A stretch of 64,000 nt of DNA from Flavobacterium ardleyense (GCF_033547075.1 NZ_CP137891.1:2294001-2358000), one strand, 5' to 3'; shown: positions 1-8,534, numbered from the stretch's first letter. Notes: generated by a model from the sequence alone, not told the origin. Translations and numbers: made by a program.

Positions 1-118
1 TTTGGCCTTTTCTGAATAAGATACGAATTTCCTTTGCGGTTTCTGTTTCCATCATCACACTAATCGCTACCTTATCTTCGTTGTAATTTAAATCTTTTCT
101 GAGAGATGCTGTTTTCAT
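1..118 (-). CDS. Cupin-domain protein, N-terminal part (copy A, cut by window start)
   Basis: This reads as the first 39 codons of the cupin gene that is complete at 12937-13275 and is identical to it over this stretch. The start codon is the ATG at 118-116 on the minus strand. The beta-barrel core lies off the window, so it cannot be said whether this copy is intact. Confidence 0.8.
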   Translation of the reverse strand, partial: MKTASLRKDLNYNEDKVAISVMMETETAKEIRILFRKGQ

Positions 119-389
119 AAAATTATATAATTTAATTATTAAAAAATTTATTTTTTCAAGTTACTTAATATTTGATACAATTTGTCTTTTCAATAAACAT
201 AGATACGGTATTTTTATTCGCAATTGTTAGAGAATTATTACTTAGTCCAATCGTTTAGCTTGGGTTGTTAGTCTCATGACTGGGATACTAACATTGTATT
301 AAATTGTATCCATGCTTGATTATAATGTTTATGGCACTTGTCAATATCCAAAATGGTTAACTTATTTATCTGCTGCTTTACGTTTTTAG

Positions 390-1150
390 CTATGCTGTAC
401 TACGCTTTCCGACAATTTGGTTCCGGTGGCTAAATCTTCTTTTTGCCTTAATTATTTTATAACGAAAATCATCAAAAAATAAACTTACAAGTAAAATGGC
501 TGATGCAACTAGTAACGTATTTAATTTCCAATTTACGGTTGCGTACAGAAATCTTCCAAAATTCCGCCCATAAAAAAGAATGAAATAATATAAAGTCGGA
601 GTTTTATATTAGCTTTAATCTTTTCTCTTTTAAAATGCAATCTTCTAAAAATCAAGTGCGAGACATCTATCCCCAAATCAGTGAAAAGTCCCGTGAGGTG
701 CGTAGTTCTTACCACGGCGCTAGAAATTTTCGTAACAAACGAATTTTGAACTCCCATTGCAAAAAGCAGTGCGCAAACAATTAAGTTTGGATACCTAAAT
801 ACCATAAAGTTACTAGCGACTCCCACCGCTATTAATACAGAAACTTCTATTAAAGTTGGTAGTACAAAGACATTTAATTTTTTACTTTCTCGGTAATTCT
901 CGATCAAAAAACTAGTCAAAAACGAGCCCACAAAAAATGAAATTATATAAAAGAAAAAAATTGTACCTTTTACTATTTCAAAATCTGCAACATCGCCAAT
1001 AAAAAACGCGAAATGTCCCGTAACATTGGTGGTAAGCTGTCTAAAAGCTAAAAAGCCCGCAACATTTACCATTCCTGCAACAAAAGAGAGTATGGTGGCT
1101 ATTTGTAAGTTATGTTTTAAAGTTCTGCTTTTTCCTTGATGTCTAAACAT
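390..1150 (-). pseudogene. DUF1275 (YoaK-like) membrane protein, frameshifted copy
   Basis: This is a copy of the 253-residue gene at 13547-14308. It is identical until codon 198 or so, where a missing C (CCC to CC near 553) shifts the frame and ends the protein at residue 205 (stop at 533) after a spurious tail EDFCTQP. The lost segment includes the last membrane helix. The single-base loss in a short C run could be a sequencing error rather than a biological mutation. If so, this copy would be intact. Confidence 0.85.
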
Positions 1151-1462
1151 TTCAACTGCAAATTTGATAAGTACTTTATTATCGAAAAACTTGCGGAAAA
1201 ATTCCCGACGTGTTCCTATTAATAGTAGTATGTTTTCTGCTTAAAGTAAAGGTAGTTGTAATTTTATGAGAAAGTAAAAATTTTAAACGTGAATATTGAA
1301 AAACGCATTTTTAAAGAGATTACTAATAAACTGCTCTACTCGATTGACTATAGAAGTTGAAAATGTAGAAAATTTGTAGTGCATTTTCATAAAAATCTTA
1401 AGTTTTTATTATAAAAATTTTACTGAATATTTTGTTACTTAAAAGTCTATAAAAACATCCAC

Positions 1463-1643
1463 ATGAGAGCAATTCATATTACCAAATCCGGCGGTCCCGA
1501 AGTATTAAAGCTACAAGAAACTCCAATGCCAAAATTACTACAGAATCAAGTTTTAATCAAAGTCAAGGCTGCGGCATTAATCGAAGTGATGTTATAACTC
1601 GAAAAAATATGGTTTCTTACGGCAAAGGAACGGCAGCAACATT
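1463..1643 (+). pseudogene. Quinone oxidoreductase, 5' fragment
   Basis: Copy of the first 180 bases of the gene at 14621-15595. One G is missing from the GGG at about 1570, which shifts the frame after residue 35 or so. At 1643 the sequence changes to unrelated DNA, removing the NADP-binding domain altogether. Whatever the cause of the duplication, this fragment cannot make a working enzyme. Confidence 0.9.
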
Positions 1644-1650
1644 TTCAACA

Positions 1651-1689
1651 AAGGCTTCATTGTTGGCTTTTCAAGCCCAACGAAGCCTT
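1651..1689. repeat. Imperfect hairpin at the duplication junction
   Basis: The left arm AAGGCTTCATTGTTGGCTT (1651-1669) pairs with AAGCCCAACGAAGCCTT (1673-1689), with a two-base bulge and one mismatch. It lies only 8 bases from the end of repeat copy A and just downstream of the stop codon of the minus-strand gene at 1710. It could be a terminator for that gene. The bulged stem near a recombinase also resembles the folded attC sites of integron cassettes; that reading is inference. Confidence 0.6.
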
Positions 1690-1693
1690 AGCT

Positions 1694-2183
1694 GTTACCA
1701 GCAGTAATTTTAGCTTTCGACTTTTTTATAACTTATTATTTGATTATTTAAAATCAATACTGTTTTTAAATTTTCGGAATTCAAATCTTCAGATTCTCCA
1801 AGTTTTTGTAAAAGTAGATTTGTCATACTGTCAAAACTGTTTTCTTGTGAATGATTTGCTAAAATTGCTTTTTTATACTCAATTTCAATAATATCGCAAT
1901 CAAATCCTTCTTCCTCAGCATCACTTAAGTTTTCATAAGCAAATACAACTCCCGGATCAAAAGTTGCTGGTTTTGAGACAAGCGTATTTTGAGTTTTATC
2001 AAGATTAGAATTTATTTCTGCTCCTAAAAATTTCCCATCTTTCTCTATCTTATCAAAATGATTTGTGTAATGATAGGCTATTCCATTTTCCACAATTTCT
2101 AATTCTGTGAAGGTTGGCACTTCTTTTTTTAAATACTCTAAAAGTTCTTCTGTAGACATAAGTTCTGTATTATTGCTGGTAAC
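1694..2183. repeat. 15-bp inverted repeats bracketing one gene
   Basis: GTTACCAGCAGTAAT at 1694-1708 is repeated in inverse orientation as ATTATTGCTGGTAAC at 2169-2183, with 14 of 15 positions matching. The repeats sit one base after the stop and nine bases before the start of the only gene between them, so the gene and its flanks form a compact cassette of about 490 bp. No transposase is inside. A tyrosine recombinase gene lies 540 bp away. Confidence 0.7.
1710..2159 (-). CDS. Hypothetical protein in a small repeat-flanked cassette
   Basis: 149 residues, acidic, with no signal peptide or membrane segment, so probably cytoplasmic. I do not recognise the family. Near residues 27-32 it has AYHYTNHFDKI followed by a short G-rich turn. 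Further on comes FAYENLSDAEEEG and a run of hydrophobic strand-like segments ending in LKTVLILNNQIISYKK. The HYTN segment followed by strands is loosely like ADP-ribosyltransferase-type folds, but that is only a hint. It is flanked by 15-bp inverted repeats and hairpins and oriented like the nearby recombinase gene. The compact packaging suggests a mobile cargo gene. Confidence 0.7.
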   Translation of the reverse strand: MSTEELLEYLKKEVPTFTELEIVENGIAYHYTNHFDKIEKDGKFLGAEINSNLDKTQNTLVSKPATFDPGVVFAYENLSDAEEEGFDCDIIEIEYKKAILANHSQENSFDSMTNLLLQKLGESEDLNSENLKTVLILNNQIISYKKVES

Positions 2184-2189
2184 GGTTGA

Positions 2190-2276
2190 CGATATATACA
2201 GTTGCCTGTGTTGCGCCTGCGGCAGGCAATTGGATGTATCGTGTGTTGTGGGCTGTTATCTTGTCTGCTAAGATAA
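2190..2276. repeat. Two hairpins upstream of the cassette gene
   Basis: First hairpin: arms 2190-2208 (CGATATATACAGTTGCCTG) and 2223-2241, 16 of 19 positions pairing. A perfect GCCTGC/GCAGGC stem is nested at its tip. Second hairpin: TTATCTT (2256-2262) with AAGATAA (2270-2276). Together with the hairpin at 1651-1689 they place folded DNA on both sides of the gene at 1710-2159. Confidence 0.6.
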
Positions 2277-2334
2277 GAATAACAGGAACAGTTGGGCAGG
2301 GAGAAAGTTAGATAAACGATTTTAAAGTATGATT

Positions 2335-2367
2335 CCTATCCTACTGGGGGATAGGCAGCGTTTTTTT
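2335..2367 (+). terminator. Hairpin with T-run (possible terminator, plus strand)
   Basis: CCTATCC (2335-2341) pairs with GGATAGG (2349-2355) and is followed by CAGCG and seven T residues. It has the form of an intrinsic terminator reading rightwards. No plus-strand gene ends here, so it may instead insulate the recombinase region or be part of its recombination site. Confidence 0.4.
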
Positions 2368-2465
2368 AAATCTCAGCTTAAAATTAGCTGCATCTTGGCG
2401 TTCAAACAGTTGTAAGAAAAAAACTATTGACTTTTCGTTTTTTTTCTTATAACTTAGCCAAGCCT

Positions 2466-2681
2466 TTAAGCGTCTTCGCTTTGAAAATACATTTTCAGCA
2501 AATCTTCTTGCAAGGCTTGACCAAAAATTAAACGTATTTTATTTTCCGTTTTAATCGCCAGAATTCCACTTTCAATTTTAAGCCTTTTATCAAGTTTCGA
2601 GCGCTCAATTGCCCACAACTTGTTTATATGTCTAACAACGTCAGTTATATCAACCCAAATCTGGCTGTATATGTCTGACAA
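2466..2681 (-). CDS. Small hypothetical protein downstream of the recombinase
   Basis: 71 residues, 40 bases after the stop of the recombinase gene and in the same orientation, so probably co-transcribed. It is predicted soluble, with a basic middle (ERSKLDKRLKIESG) and an acidic end (FQSEDA). I do not recognise it. It could be a small accessory or directionality protein, or a chance ORF. A long imperfect hairpin of T/A-rich arms (about 2396-2462) follows it and could end the transcript. Confidence 0.4.
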   Translation of the reverse strand: MSDIYSQIWVDITDVVRHINKLWAIERSKLDKRLKIESGILAIKTENKIRLIFGQALQEDLLKMYFQSEDA

Positions 2682-2721
2682 ACGTCAGTGTTATTTACAA
2701 GAGCAATATAGATAATTTTTT

Positions 2722-3765
2722 TTATAAATCGTCAAATGGACTTTTTATTTGCTGAATACTTTTCGTGCTCACGTGGGTGTAAATTTCGGTCGTCTTGCTG
2801 CTGTTGTGACCCAAAAGTTCCTGAATATATCTTAAATCGGTTCCACTCTCCAAAAGATGGGTCGCGTAACTATGCCGTAGCCAATGTAACGTAACTGGCT
2901 TGGTTATAAATGCTTTTTTTAATGCTTGTTTTAAGACACTCTGCAAACTTTTTTCGCTATAGCGCGTTCCTGCTATACTTCCTTCAAATAAAAAGTTTTG
3001 CGGTTTGAAGACTAAATAATAATCTCGAAGCATTTCCAATATTTTTGGACTTAGCGGAACAATTCGGTCTTTATTGCCCTTTGAGTTTTTAAGCATAACG
3101 ATATTTCTTTTGCTATCGATATGCACTGGCTTTAATGCCAAAAGTTCGCCGCAACGCAAACCACAACTGTAAATCATACTAAGCATCATTTTGTGTTTAA
3201 TATTTGTATGTGCAGTCAATATAACTTTTACCTCTTCTTTGCTCAATACATTTGGTAATAGCTTCGATCTTTTTGGTCGGTGTATTTTGTCAATTTCAAT
3301 TTTTGTTTCTAAAATAGTTCCAAAGTATAGTCTAACTGAATTCACAATTTGGTTCTGATACGAGGCCGAAAACTTATTCTTCAGTATAAAATCATTGTTG
3401 TAAATTATCACATCTTCATTCGTAATTTCTGAAATAGGCTTGTTCCTATAAAAAACAAAAAATGATCGCAGTGCATCGCAATAAGTCTTTATCGTATTCT
3501 CACTATACCGTTTGGAAGCTAAGTGCTGTTTGAATTTGGAAATTTGTTCAATGCCTTCCAATGACGGAATGGTTTCTTGATGCTGAATAATCTTAAAGAT
3601 ATTTCGATTTTCGACTGTATCGGGAAGATGCCAAACTGCTTTTCCTGCACTCCAACGAGCGTCGTCAAATTCCTTGATTCGCGCAATCAGTCTTTTGTCC
3701 TTTTCAAAAAAAACTGCAATTCGGCGCTCACCTCGATGGGTTATTAATTTGGCAGAAAATTCCAT
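2722..3765 (-). CDS. Tyrosine recombinase (phage-integrase family)
   Basis: 347 residues. Three parts are visible. Residues 1-70 form a Bacteroidota-style N-terminal extension ending in WHLPDT. Residues 75-160 are a SAM-like core-binding domain (KRYSENTIKTYCDALRSFF). The rest is a catalytic domain with the family tetrad: the first Arg in YSCGLRCGELLAL, HWLRHSYATHLLESG (His-x-x-Arg), LLGHNSSKTTEIYTH and the nucleophile Tyr in TEIYTHV. The tail ends SPFDDL, as integron integrases end in SPLD. The extra integron-specific insert before the HxxR motif is not evident. It probably cuts and joins short inverted-repeat sites, perhaps those at 1651-2276. XerC/D housekeeping use is unlikely given the context and N-terminal extension. 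Confidence 0.88.
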   Translation of the reverse strand: MEFSAKLITHRGERRIAVFFEKDKRLIARIKEFDDARWSAGKAVWHLPDTVENRNIFKIIQHQETIPSLEGIEQISKFKQHLASKRYSENTIKTYCDALRSFFVFYRNKPISEITNEDVIIYNNDFILKNKFSASYQNQIVNSVRLYFGTILETKIEIDKIHRPKRSKLLPNVLSKEEVKVILTAHTNIKHKMMLSMIYSCGLRCGELLALKPVHIDSKRNIVMLKNSKGNKDRIVPLSPKILEMLRDYYLVFKPQNFLFEGSIAGTRYSEKSLQSVLKQALKKAFITKPVTLHWLRHSYATHLLESGTDLRYIQELLGHNSSKTTEIYTHVSTKSIQQIKSPFDDL

Positions 3766-3840
3766 AATCAGCTGATTTTGTGAACTTAAAGTTAACCAAA
3801 ATCTCTTTATAAATCACTTTTTGTTTTTAGCAGAAGTCCT

Positions 3841-4021
3841 GCGCAAGGGATGGGAATGGCATCCTTTGCTGCCAACCAAAATTTTCTAAATTGAAAACAG
3901 CAATTTGTGGCAGCAAAGATATAATGGACAGCCCGAACGGAGCCTAAAATAATGGTCTTAAAAAACGAGAATGTCTAGTAACTGATTTAATTCGATTGTA
4001 GCAATGGCTCTGGTTGCGCCC
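3841..4021 (+). repeat. Structured dispersed element, copy 1 (long form)
   Basis: Outer stem GCGCAA (3841-3846) with TTGCGC (4014-4019). Perfect 11-bp inner stem CTTTGCTGCCA (3864-3874) with TGGCAGCAAAG (3908-3918), followed by ATATAATGGACAGCCCGA. Ends GCGCCCAAAAAAAA. One of thirteen related copies in the window. It resembles the high-copy Flavo-1 RNA type of Flavobacteria; this is recalled and unchecked. Confidence 0.8.
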
Positions 4022-4205
4022 AAAAAAAACGACGCATCTTTAATACCTAAACGTCTCTTAACCGACAATTTTTGCATCGCGAACTATCATATCTGTGTTA
4101 GTTTTTGCATCTTTGGCGGCGGTATAAAATCTTTATATATTTTTATCGAAATGATACAGGCTAAGCCGAAAACTGACTAGAGTAGGCACGATTCAAAATT
4201 TATTT

Positions 4206-4613
4206 ATGAAAAATTCAAGTTTATTAGTGCTGCTCGCAATTTCGTTTTCACTGACTTCTTGTTGGGAATTTAACCGAGCTCAAAAATTTAAGGATGCCGA
4301 GAACAACGGAAAATCGGTGTTGGTAGAGGCGGAAAGCTCCCGAAAAGCCTTAATTGAAACTGCTAAAGCCGAAAATGAAAGTGCCACGTTGCAAGCAGAA
4401 GCCCGAATCAAAATCGCAAAAGCCGAAGCACAAGCGGAAATCGAACGCGCCTACGGAATTGCAAAAGCCAACGAGATCATTGGCAACTCGCTAAAAGGAA
4501 ACAGCGAATACCTGAAATACCTGCAAATTGATGCCATCAAAAATAGCACTGGCAGCAAAGTTTATATCCCGACAGAAGCAAATCTGCCAATCTTGGAAGC
4601 GAGGGGAAAATAA
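4206..4613 (+). CDS. Lipoprotein resembling the C-terminal part of SPFH/stomatin proteins
   Basis: 135 residues. A lipoprotein signal peptide ends at the lipobox SLTSC (Cys about 19), so it is probably anchored to a periplasmic membrane face. Residues 30-95 are a long Ala/Glu/Lys-rich coiled coil (AEARIKIAKAEAQAEIERAYG). The end, YLKYLQIDAIKN...VYIPTEANLPILEAR, matches the C-terminal end of membrane-protease-subunit (stomatin/prohibitin-like) proteins. The band-7 domain itself is absent, so this is a short relative and probably not a truncation, because signal and end are both intact. A strong terminator follows. Confidence 0.75.
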   Translation: MKNSSLLVLLAISFSLTSCWEFNRAQKFKDAENNGKSVLVEAESSRKALIETAKAENESATLQAEARIKIAKAEAQAEIERAYGIAKANEIIGNSLKGNSEYLKYLQIDAIKNSTGSKVYIPTEANLPILEARGK

Positions 4614-4637
4614 ATCATCAAAATGGTTCTACAGACA

Positions 4638-4665
4638 AAAAAGCCTACAATATTTGTAGGCTTTT
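4638..4665. terminator. Bidirectional terminator between convergent genes
   Basis: AAAAGCCTACAA pairs perfectly with TTGTAGGCTTTT around a three-base loop, with A- and T-runs built into the arms so that it works in both directions. It lies between the lipoprotein gene ending at 4613 and the MFS gene ending at 4671. Confidence 0.85.
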
Positions 4666-4670
4666 GTAGG

Positions 4671-6068
4671 CTATTGCGATTTTAGATTTTCGCCATCAGA
4701 AACGTGAAATTTCCTGAAAATAAAGCCGGATAATATGGTTAGCATTCCTACACTAAGAAATGTGAGGCGGAAGGCATTATGAGTTTCGTTGTGAATAAGC
4801 TCCTGGTTGTTTTCAAAGAATTTTAGAACTATCAGACCAAAAGCGATACCGAAACCGACCGCCAATTGTTGATTGACCGATACTAAAGAGTTTCCGCTGC
4901 TGGTTTGGAAATTTCGAAGATCAGCAATCGAAATGGCATTCATCGAGGTAAACTGAATTGAGTTGAAGAAGCCTAAAACCGCAATTATCGGAATAAACCA
5001 CAGCAATGAACTGTTGATGTCGGGGATTGCGAGGCAACAAATTAAAGTTCCGATGATAAAAGTATTGACCATCAAGGTTTTTCTGTAACCAAATTTGTTC
5101 AGTATTTTTATCACGTAGGATTTCGCGAACATTGCCGTGAGCGCCATCGGGGCAATCATCCATCCCGAAGTCACTGCAGATTGCTTAAAAGCGACCTGAA
5201 TCATTAATGGTAATAACAGCGGCACCGCACTAATTCCTAATCGTGTCGCGAGATTTCCGATAATGCCCACCCGAAATGTTCGCACTTGAAATAAGTTGAG
5301 CGGAAAAATCGGGTTGTTGTCTTTGCGCGCATGCTTATAATAATAGTACAAAAACAGAAATCCTAAGATGAAGAATATTAAAACTGGGGTGATATTTTTA
5401 GTATTTCCAAAAAGTTCTAGTGCGATGGAAAGTAGGAGTGAAGCTCCCGCAAAAATCATAAATCCCTTCATATCAAAATTCACAATTTTGGATTTGTAGT
5501 CGGGCATATATTTTATTCCCAGAACAATTCCCAGAATTCCAATTGGAATATTAATCAGGAAAATCCAGTGCCAAGAGAGGTAATCTACCATATAGCCTCC
5601 CACTAATGGTCCTAATACTGGCCCAATTAATGCGGGAATAATCGCATAATTCATCGCTTTTACCAGTTCTTTTTTTTCAAAAGTCCTTATCAGTGCCAAT
5701 TTTCCAACCGGCGTCATCAAGCTTCCTCCAATTCCTTGAATCACTCTGGAAATTACCAGATGGGTCAAATTTTGAGAGGCGGCACAGAATAACGATCCCA
5801 AGCTAAAGAGTATTAGAGAGGCGATAAAGATTTTGCGAGTTCCAAAGCGGTCAGCTAGAAATCCACTTGCGGGCATAAAAACCGCCAAAGTTAGCACATA
5901 ACTAATAATCGCATTCTGCATATTGAGCGGCGACTCATTTAGATCTCTCGCAATAGACGGCAGCGAAGTGTTGAGAATTGTAGAATCCAACATCTGCATA
6001 AATATCGCAGTGGCGAGAATTAACGGCAGCAGTTTCTTAGTGGTTTCTAAAGTTTGGATCTTTTGCAT
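4671..6068 (-). CDS. MFS drug-exporter, DHA2 (EmrB/QacA) family
   Basis: 465 residues, almost entirely hydrophobic, with about 13-14 membrane helices. The N-terminal MQMLDSTILNTSLPSIARDL is the DHA2 helix-1 signature. GFLADRFGTRKIFI is MFS motif A. SRVIQGIGGSLMTPVG is motif B. PALIGPVLGPLVGGYMVDYLSWHWIFLINIPIG is the drug-antiporter motif C region. It would pump a hydrophobic compound out in exchange for protons; the substrate cannot be read from sequence. It stands alone, with no regulator beside it, and two structured elements lie upstream. Confidence 0.88.
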   Translation of the reverse strand: MQKIQTLETTKKLLPLILATAIFMQMLDSTILNTSLPSIARDLNESPLNMQNAIISYVLTLAVFMPASGFLADRFGTRKIFIASLILFSLGSLFCAASQNLTHLVISRVIQGIGGSLMTPVGKLALIRTFEKKELVKAMNYAIIPALIGPVLGPLVGGYMVDYLSWHWIFLINIPIGILGIVLGIKYMPDYKSKIVNFDMKGFMIFAGASLLLSIALELFGNTKNITPVLIFFILGFLFLYYYYKHARKDNNPIFPLNLFQVRTFRVGIIGNLATRLGISAVPLLLPLMIQVAFKQSAVTSGWMIAPMALTAMFAKSYVIKILNKFGYRKTLMVNTFIIGTLICCLAIPDINSSLLWFIPIIAVLGFFNSIQFTSMNAISIADLRNFQTSSGNSLVSVNQQLAVGFGIAFGLIVLKFFENNQELIHNETHNAFRLTFLSVGMLTILSGFIFRKFHVSDGENLKSQ

Positions 6069-6188
6069 CTTACAAAATTATAAAAAGTCCAATCATATTT
6101 CTCAGTTTTAAAGAAATAAGCTGGATTTTGAAGTAATAGTTTGAAAGCGGTGGAAAGGCGGTATTTGCGTTGAAATCATGTTTATTAT

Positions 6189-6280
6189 TTGGAGCTATTT
6201 CCTGCTGTCCACTGTATCTTTCCTGCCCAAAACAAAGGGCAGGAAAGGATGCCGTTGCCATCAGGGCTAGGGGACTTGCC
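6189..6280 (-). repeat. Structured dispersed element, copy 2 (short form)
   Basis: On the minus strand it reads GGGCAAGTCCCCTAGCCCTGATGG, then the perfect 11-bp stem CTTTCCTGCCC (6218-6228)/GGGCAGGAAAG (6237-6247) with an 8-base loop, then ACAGTGGACAGCAGGAAATAGCTCC. It is followed at once by copy 3 in the same orientation. Confidence 0.8.
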
Positions 6281-6306
6281 CTTCATTTGAGATTATAGGT
6301 TTTTCT

Positions 6307-6450
6307 TGGAGCTATTTTGCTTCGCCCGTTCGCTTTGCTCGGGTCTGCTGTCCACCGGCATTGCGATCCCGATTTTTATCGGGAGTGGCAATCCTCTAAA
6401 TATTTTTTAATATTTAAAAAAAGGATGCCGTTCCCATCAGGGCGACGGAA
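6307..6450 (-). repeat. Structured dispersed element, copy 3, with inserted CCCGAGC module
   Basis: It has the same ends as copy 2 (GGAGCTATTT... and ...GATGCCGTTCCCATCAGGG), but the stem is degraded. A module CTTCGCCCGTTCGCTTTGCTCGGG is inserted after GGAGCTATTTTG. A second small palindrome, GATCCCGATTTTTATCGGGA, sits in the loop. Confidence 0.75.
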
Positions 6451-6505
6451 TTGAGCTATTGTTTCAGATAGGTATTTAATTCGGATTTATATTTAGAAAT
6501 TTGAA

Positions 6506-6541
6506 AACCCTCAAATATCGATAGTACGATATTTAAGGGTT
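6506..6541. terminator. Hairpin, probable terminator
   Basis: AACCCTCAAATATCG (6506-6520) pairs with CGATATTTAAGGGTT (6527-6541), with one mismatch and a six-base loop. It lies about 90 bases past the stop of the TPR gene on the minus strand. Confidence 0.55.
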
Positions 6542-6580
6542 CTATCATATTAAAAAATGAGTATTATATCGTTGACCAAA

Positions 6581-6627
6581 GCTAGCGGCTGATAGCTAAA
6601 GGCTGATAGCTAAAGGCTTGCAGCTAA
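6581..6627. repeat. Short GCTGATAGCTAAAG tandem repeat
   Basis: GGCTGATAGCTAAA occurs twice in direct succession, followed by a third variant GGCTTGCAGCTAA, directly at the 3' end of the TPR gene. A similar run (GCTTTCAGCTGTCAGC...) follows the lipoprotein gene at 23942. Confidence 0.7.
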
Positions 6628-7599
6628 TTATTTATACAAAACCTCCGCACCTTTAAAAAACGGAATCCATTTGTCTTTTAGCGCTTGCGAAATACTGGCT
6701 TCTTTTACGGCTCTAAAGTTGGTGTACAATGCGTTTTTTCCTTGTACAATATACCAAAGTTGAGATTCCGGATTTTTATCGTTTTTGAAATTTGGTGATT
6801 CGATGGTGAAAATTATCCAAGGATATTCCGCAGACTGATCTTTTTCGATAAAGGTCAACTTCGCTTTTGCAGAATCTTCTTTAGCGCGGTTAATCATAAA
6901 TGTCATAACCGTATCCATCGGAACACTTTTAGCTCCTTTTATAGACATCATCGTTCCTATTTCGGTCCAATCTTGCAAAGTCTCTTTTCCACGAACTAAT
7001 TCAATCATTACGACCTCTTTATCTTCTTGATTGCTCGCTACTTTCCATTTCTCTTCGTCTGGCCAATCTAGTTTTAGATATTCTCCATCTAGACTTTTGT
7101 CTTCGCAAAATTGTGATAAGTACTTATCTGCTTGAGCATCGCCAATTTGCTTTGCCTGCATAAAGTCTTCACAAGCGCCCTCCTTATTTCCGAGTTGTGC
7201 ACGAAGTTGACCGCGCAAGGTTAAGGCATTGGAAGTAGTAGGATCAAGCTGAATTGTTCTGTCAAGATCGGGTAGGGCTTGCTTATATTTCTCCTGACTT
7301 ACAAAAATTGTAGCTCGGCTGTAGTAGGCTTTGGTATATTCTGAATCAAGTTCGATGGTCTTATTTAAATCTGCCATCGCCGATTTATAATCCTGAACTG
7401 CCAGCGAGCAATTTCCTCTATTAAAGTAAGCGTCCTTGTTAGTTTTATCTTCTTTAATGGCTTTTGAATATTCAGCAATTGCACTTTTATAATCTTTTTG
7501 ATTGTGTTTATCAATTCCGTTCTGAAAATATTCTGCAGATGATTGAGCAAAACTAGAAAGAGAAAAAATGAATATAAGTACTAGTAATAGGTTTTTCAT
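6628..7599 (-). CDS. Secreted TPR-repeat protein
   Basis: 323 residues from the ATG at 7599. I prefer this start to the in-frame ATG at 7659 because MKNLLLVLIFIFSLSSFAQ is then a proper N-terminal signal peptide. Residues 25-160 hold about four tetratricopeptide repeats (KDYKSAIAEYSKAIKED, YKSAMADLNKTIELD, YKQALPDLDRTIQLD). After the repeats comes a 150-residue C-terminal domain with alternating strands and no family I recognise. Probably a periplasmic or exported scaffold protein. It is monocistronic as far as can be seen; a hairpin and two structured elements lie downstream. Confidence 0.8.
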   Translation of the reverse strand: MKNLLLVLIFIFSLSSFAQSSAEYFQNGIDKHNQKDYKSAIAEYSKAIKEDKTNKDAYFNRGNCSLAVQDYKSAMADLNKTIELDSEYTKAYYSRATIFVSQEKYKQALPDLDRTIQLDPTTSNALTLRGQLRAQLGNKEGACEDFMQAKQIGDAQADKYLSQFCEDKSLDGEYLKLDWPDEEKWKVASNQEDKEVVMIELVRGKETLQDWTEIGTMMSIKGAKSVPMDTVMTFMINRAKEDSAKAKLTFIEKDQSAEYPWIIFTIESPNFKNDKNPESQLWYIVQGKNALYTNFRAVKEASISQALKDKWIPFFKGAEVLYK

Positions 7600-7843
7600 A
7601 AATTTGAGAAGCAAATGGCTTGCGATAAGTTGAATTTGATTAATTAAAAACAGTCGCAAATATATACTTTTAGGCTTTTGAAAATACGTTTAGATATATT
7701 AAATGCTATTCTTCTATCTACGCCCAAATTACTGTAAAATAAAAAATCAAGACATAGCGATCAAGTGCAAAATCACGCTATAGAGTACTTTAACGCCGCA
7801 GCACTGTGCGAAGTGCAATATTCGAAAAAATGTGGAAAAATTT

Positions 7844-8431
7844 TTAGCTGGCTGTTTTTAGAATATCCATTTCTTCTAGACGGTTTAGCGCAGCACAGAA
7901 TAATTTATGAATTTGTTTCAGTATTTCAGTATGATCAACCAAACCATTTATAAAAAAGCTTAACTCAAATTCCCCATCCGGAAGTTTTTCACCCCAAATT
8001 CCTTTCTGATCAGAAATTTGAAAGTTGATATCTTTGAAAGCAAGAATTTGCAGTTTTACAGGATCATTTTTAAGAAATGATTTGACTTTAAGTTCGTCAT
8101 TGGATTTAATAATAAATTTACGGTCAAATTCCTTATCGCCAATTTTTACATCTTGAGCGCCAAAAATCTTAGAAATCGAATCCAATAAACTCTGTGGATA
8201 GATTTCGAATCTAAAATCACTATTGCTTGAAAAAGAAGAGAGCACTCTTGTATATTTTTGCTCAAAATTCTGACCGCCAGAAGTTCTAAACTCAGTGTAA
8301 TTATCAAATATGATTGGATGGTTGCGATGAAGTATTTTCACTTTATCCGATTCCCAATAACTTCTTTCGATAAAGTTTCCGTTCATCAATTTGGAAAATT
8401 GTTTTAGTACTTCAGAATTTGGGTAGTTCAT
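7844..8431 (-). CDS. Hypothetical cytoplasmic protein (DUF3137-like)
   Basis: 195 residues without signal peptide or membrane helix. The middle part, VKIGDKEFDRKFIIKSNDELKVKSFL, resembles the pattern GD-x-EFD-x-x-F-x-x-x-S-x-D of DUF3137-type proteins. Around it are strand-rich segments. The function is unknown. Its 3' end overlaps nothing, and the neighbours are unrelated single genes. Confidence 0.65.
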   Translation of the reverse strand: MNYPNSEVLKQFSKLMNGNFIERSYWESDKVKILHRNHPIIFDNYTEFRTSGGQNFEQKYTRVLSSFSSNSDFRFEIYPQSLLDSISKIFGAQDVKIGDKEFDRKFIIKSNDELKVKSFLKNDPVKLQILAFKDINFQISDQKGIWGEKLPDGEFELSFFINGLVDHTEILKQIHKLFCAALNRLEEMDILKTAS

Positions 8432-8534
8432 GTTTTTGAAAGTTCTTGAGAGTAAAGTTAAATCGAATGATTGTTAAAAGATATTCATTGGAAGACAAAC
8501 TTGCGCGACAAGCGGTTTTTACTTAGTTCTTATC

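Larger units (their letters stand above)
1..1643. repeat. Direct repeat copy A (cut by window start)
   Basis: Base for base this equals 13158-14802, except for one C missing from a CCC run near 553 and one G missing from a GGG run near 1570. I saw no substitutions. Identity stops abruptly after ...GCAGCAACATT at 1643. The copy contains the 5' part of a cupin gene, a whole DUF1275 gene and the first 60 or so codons of a quinone oxidoreductase gene. The left end lies outside the window, so the true length is unknown. Confidence 0.95.

Noticed and set aside
2722-3765. Classical integron integrase (IntI)
   Set aside because: The extra IntI-specific patch before the HxxR motif is not evident; only the SPFD-like end agrees.
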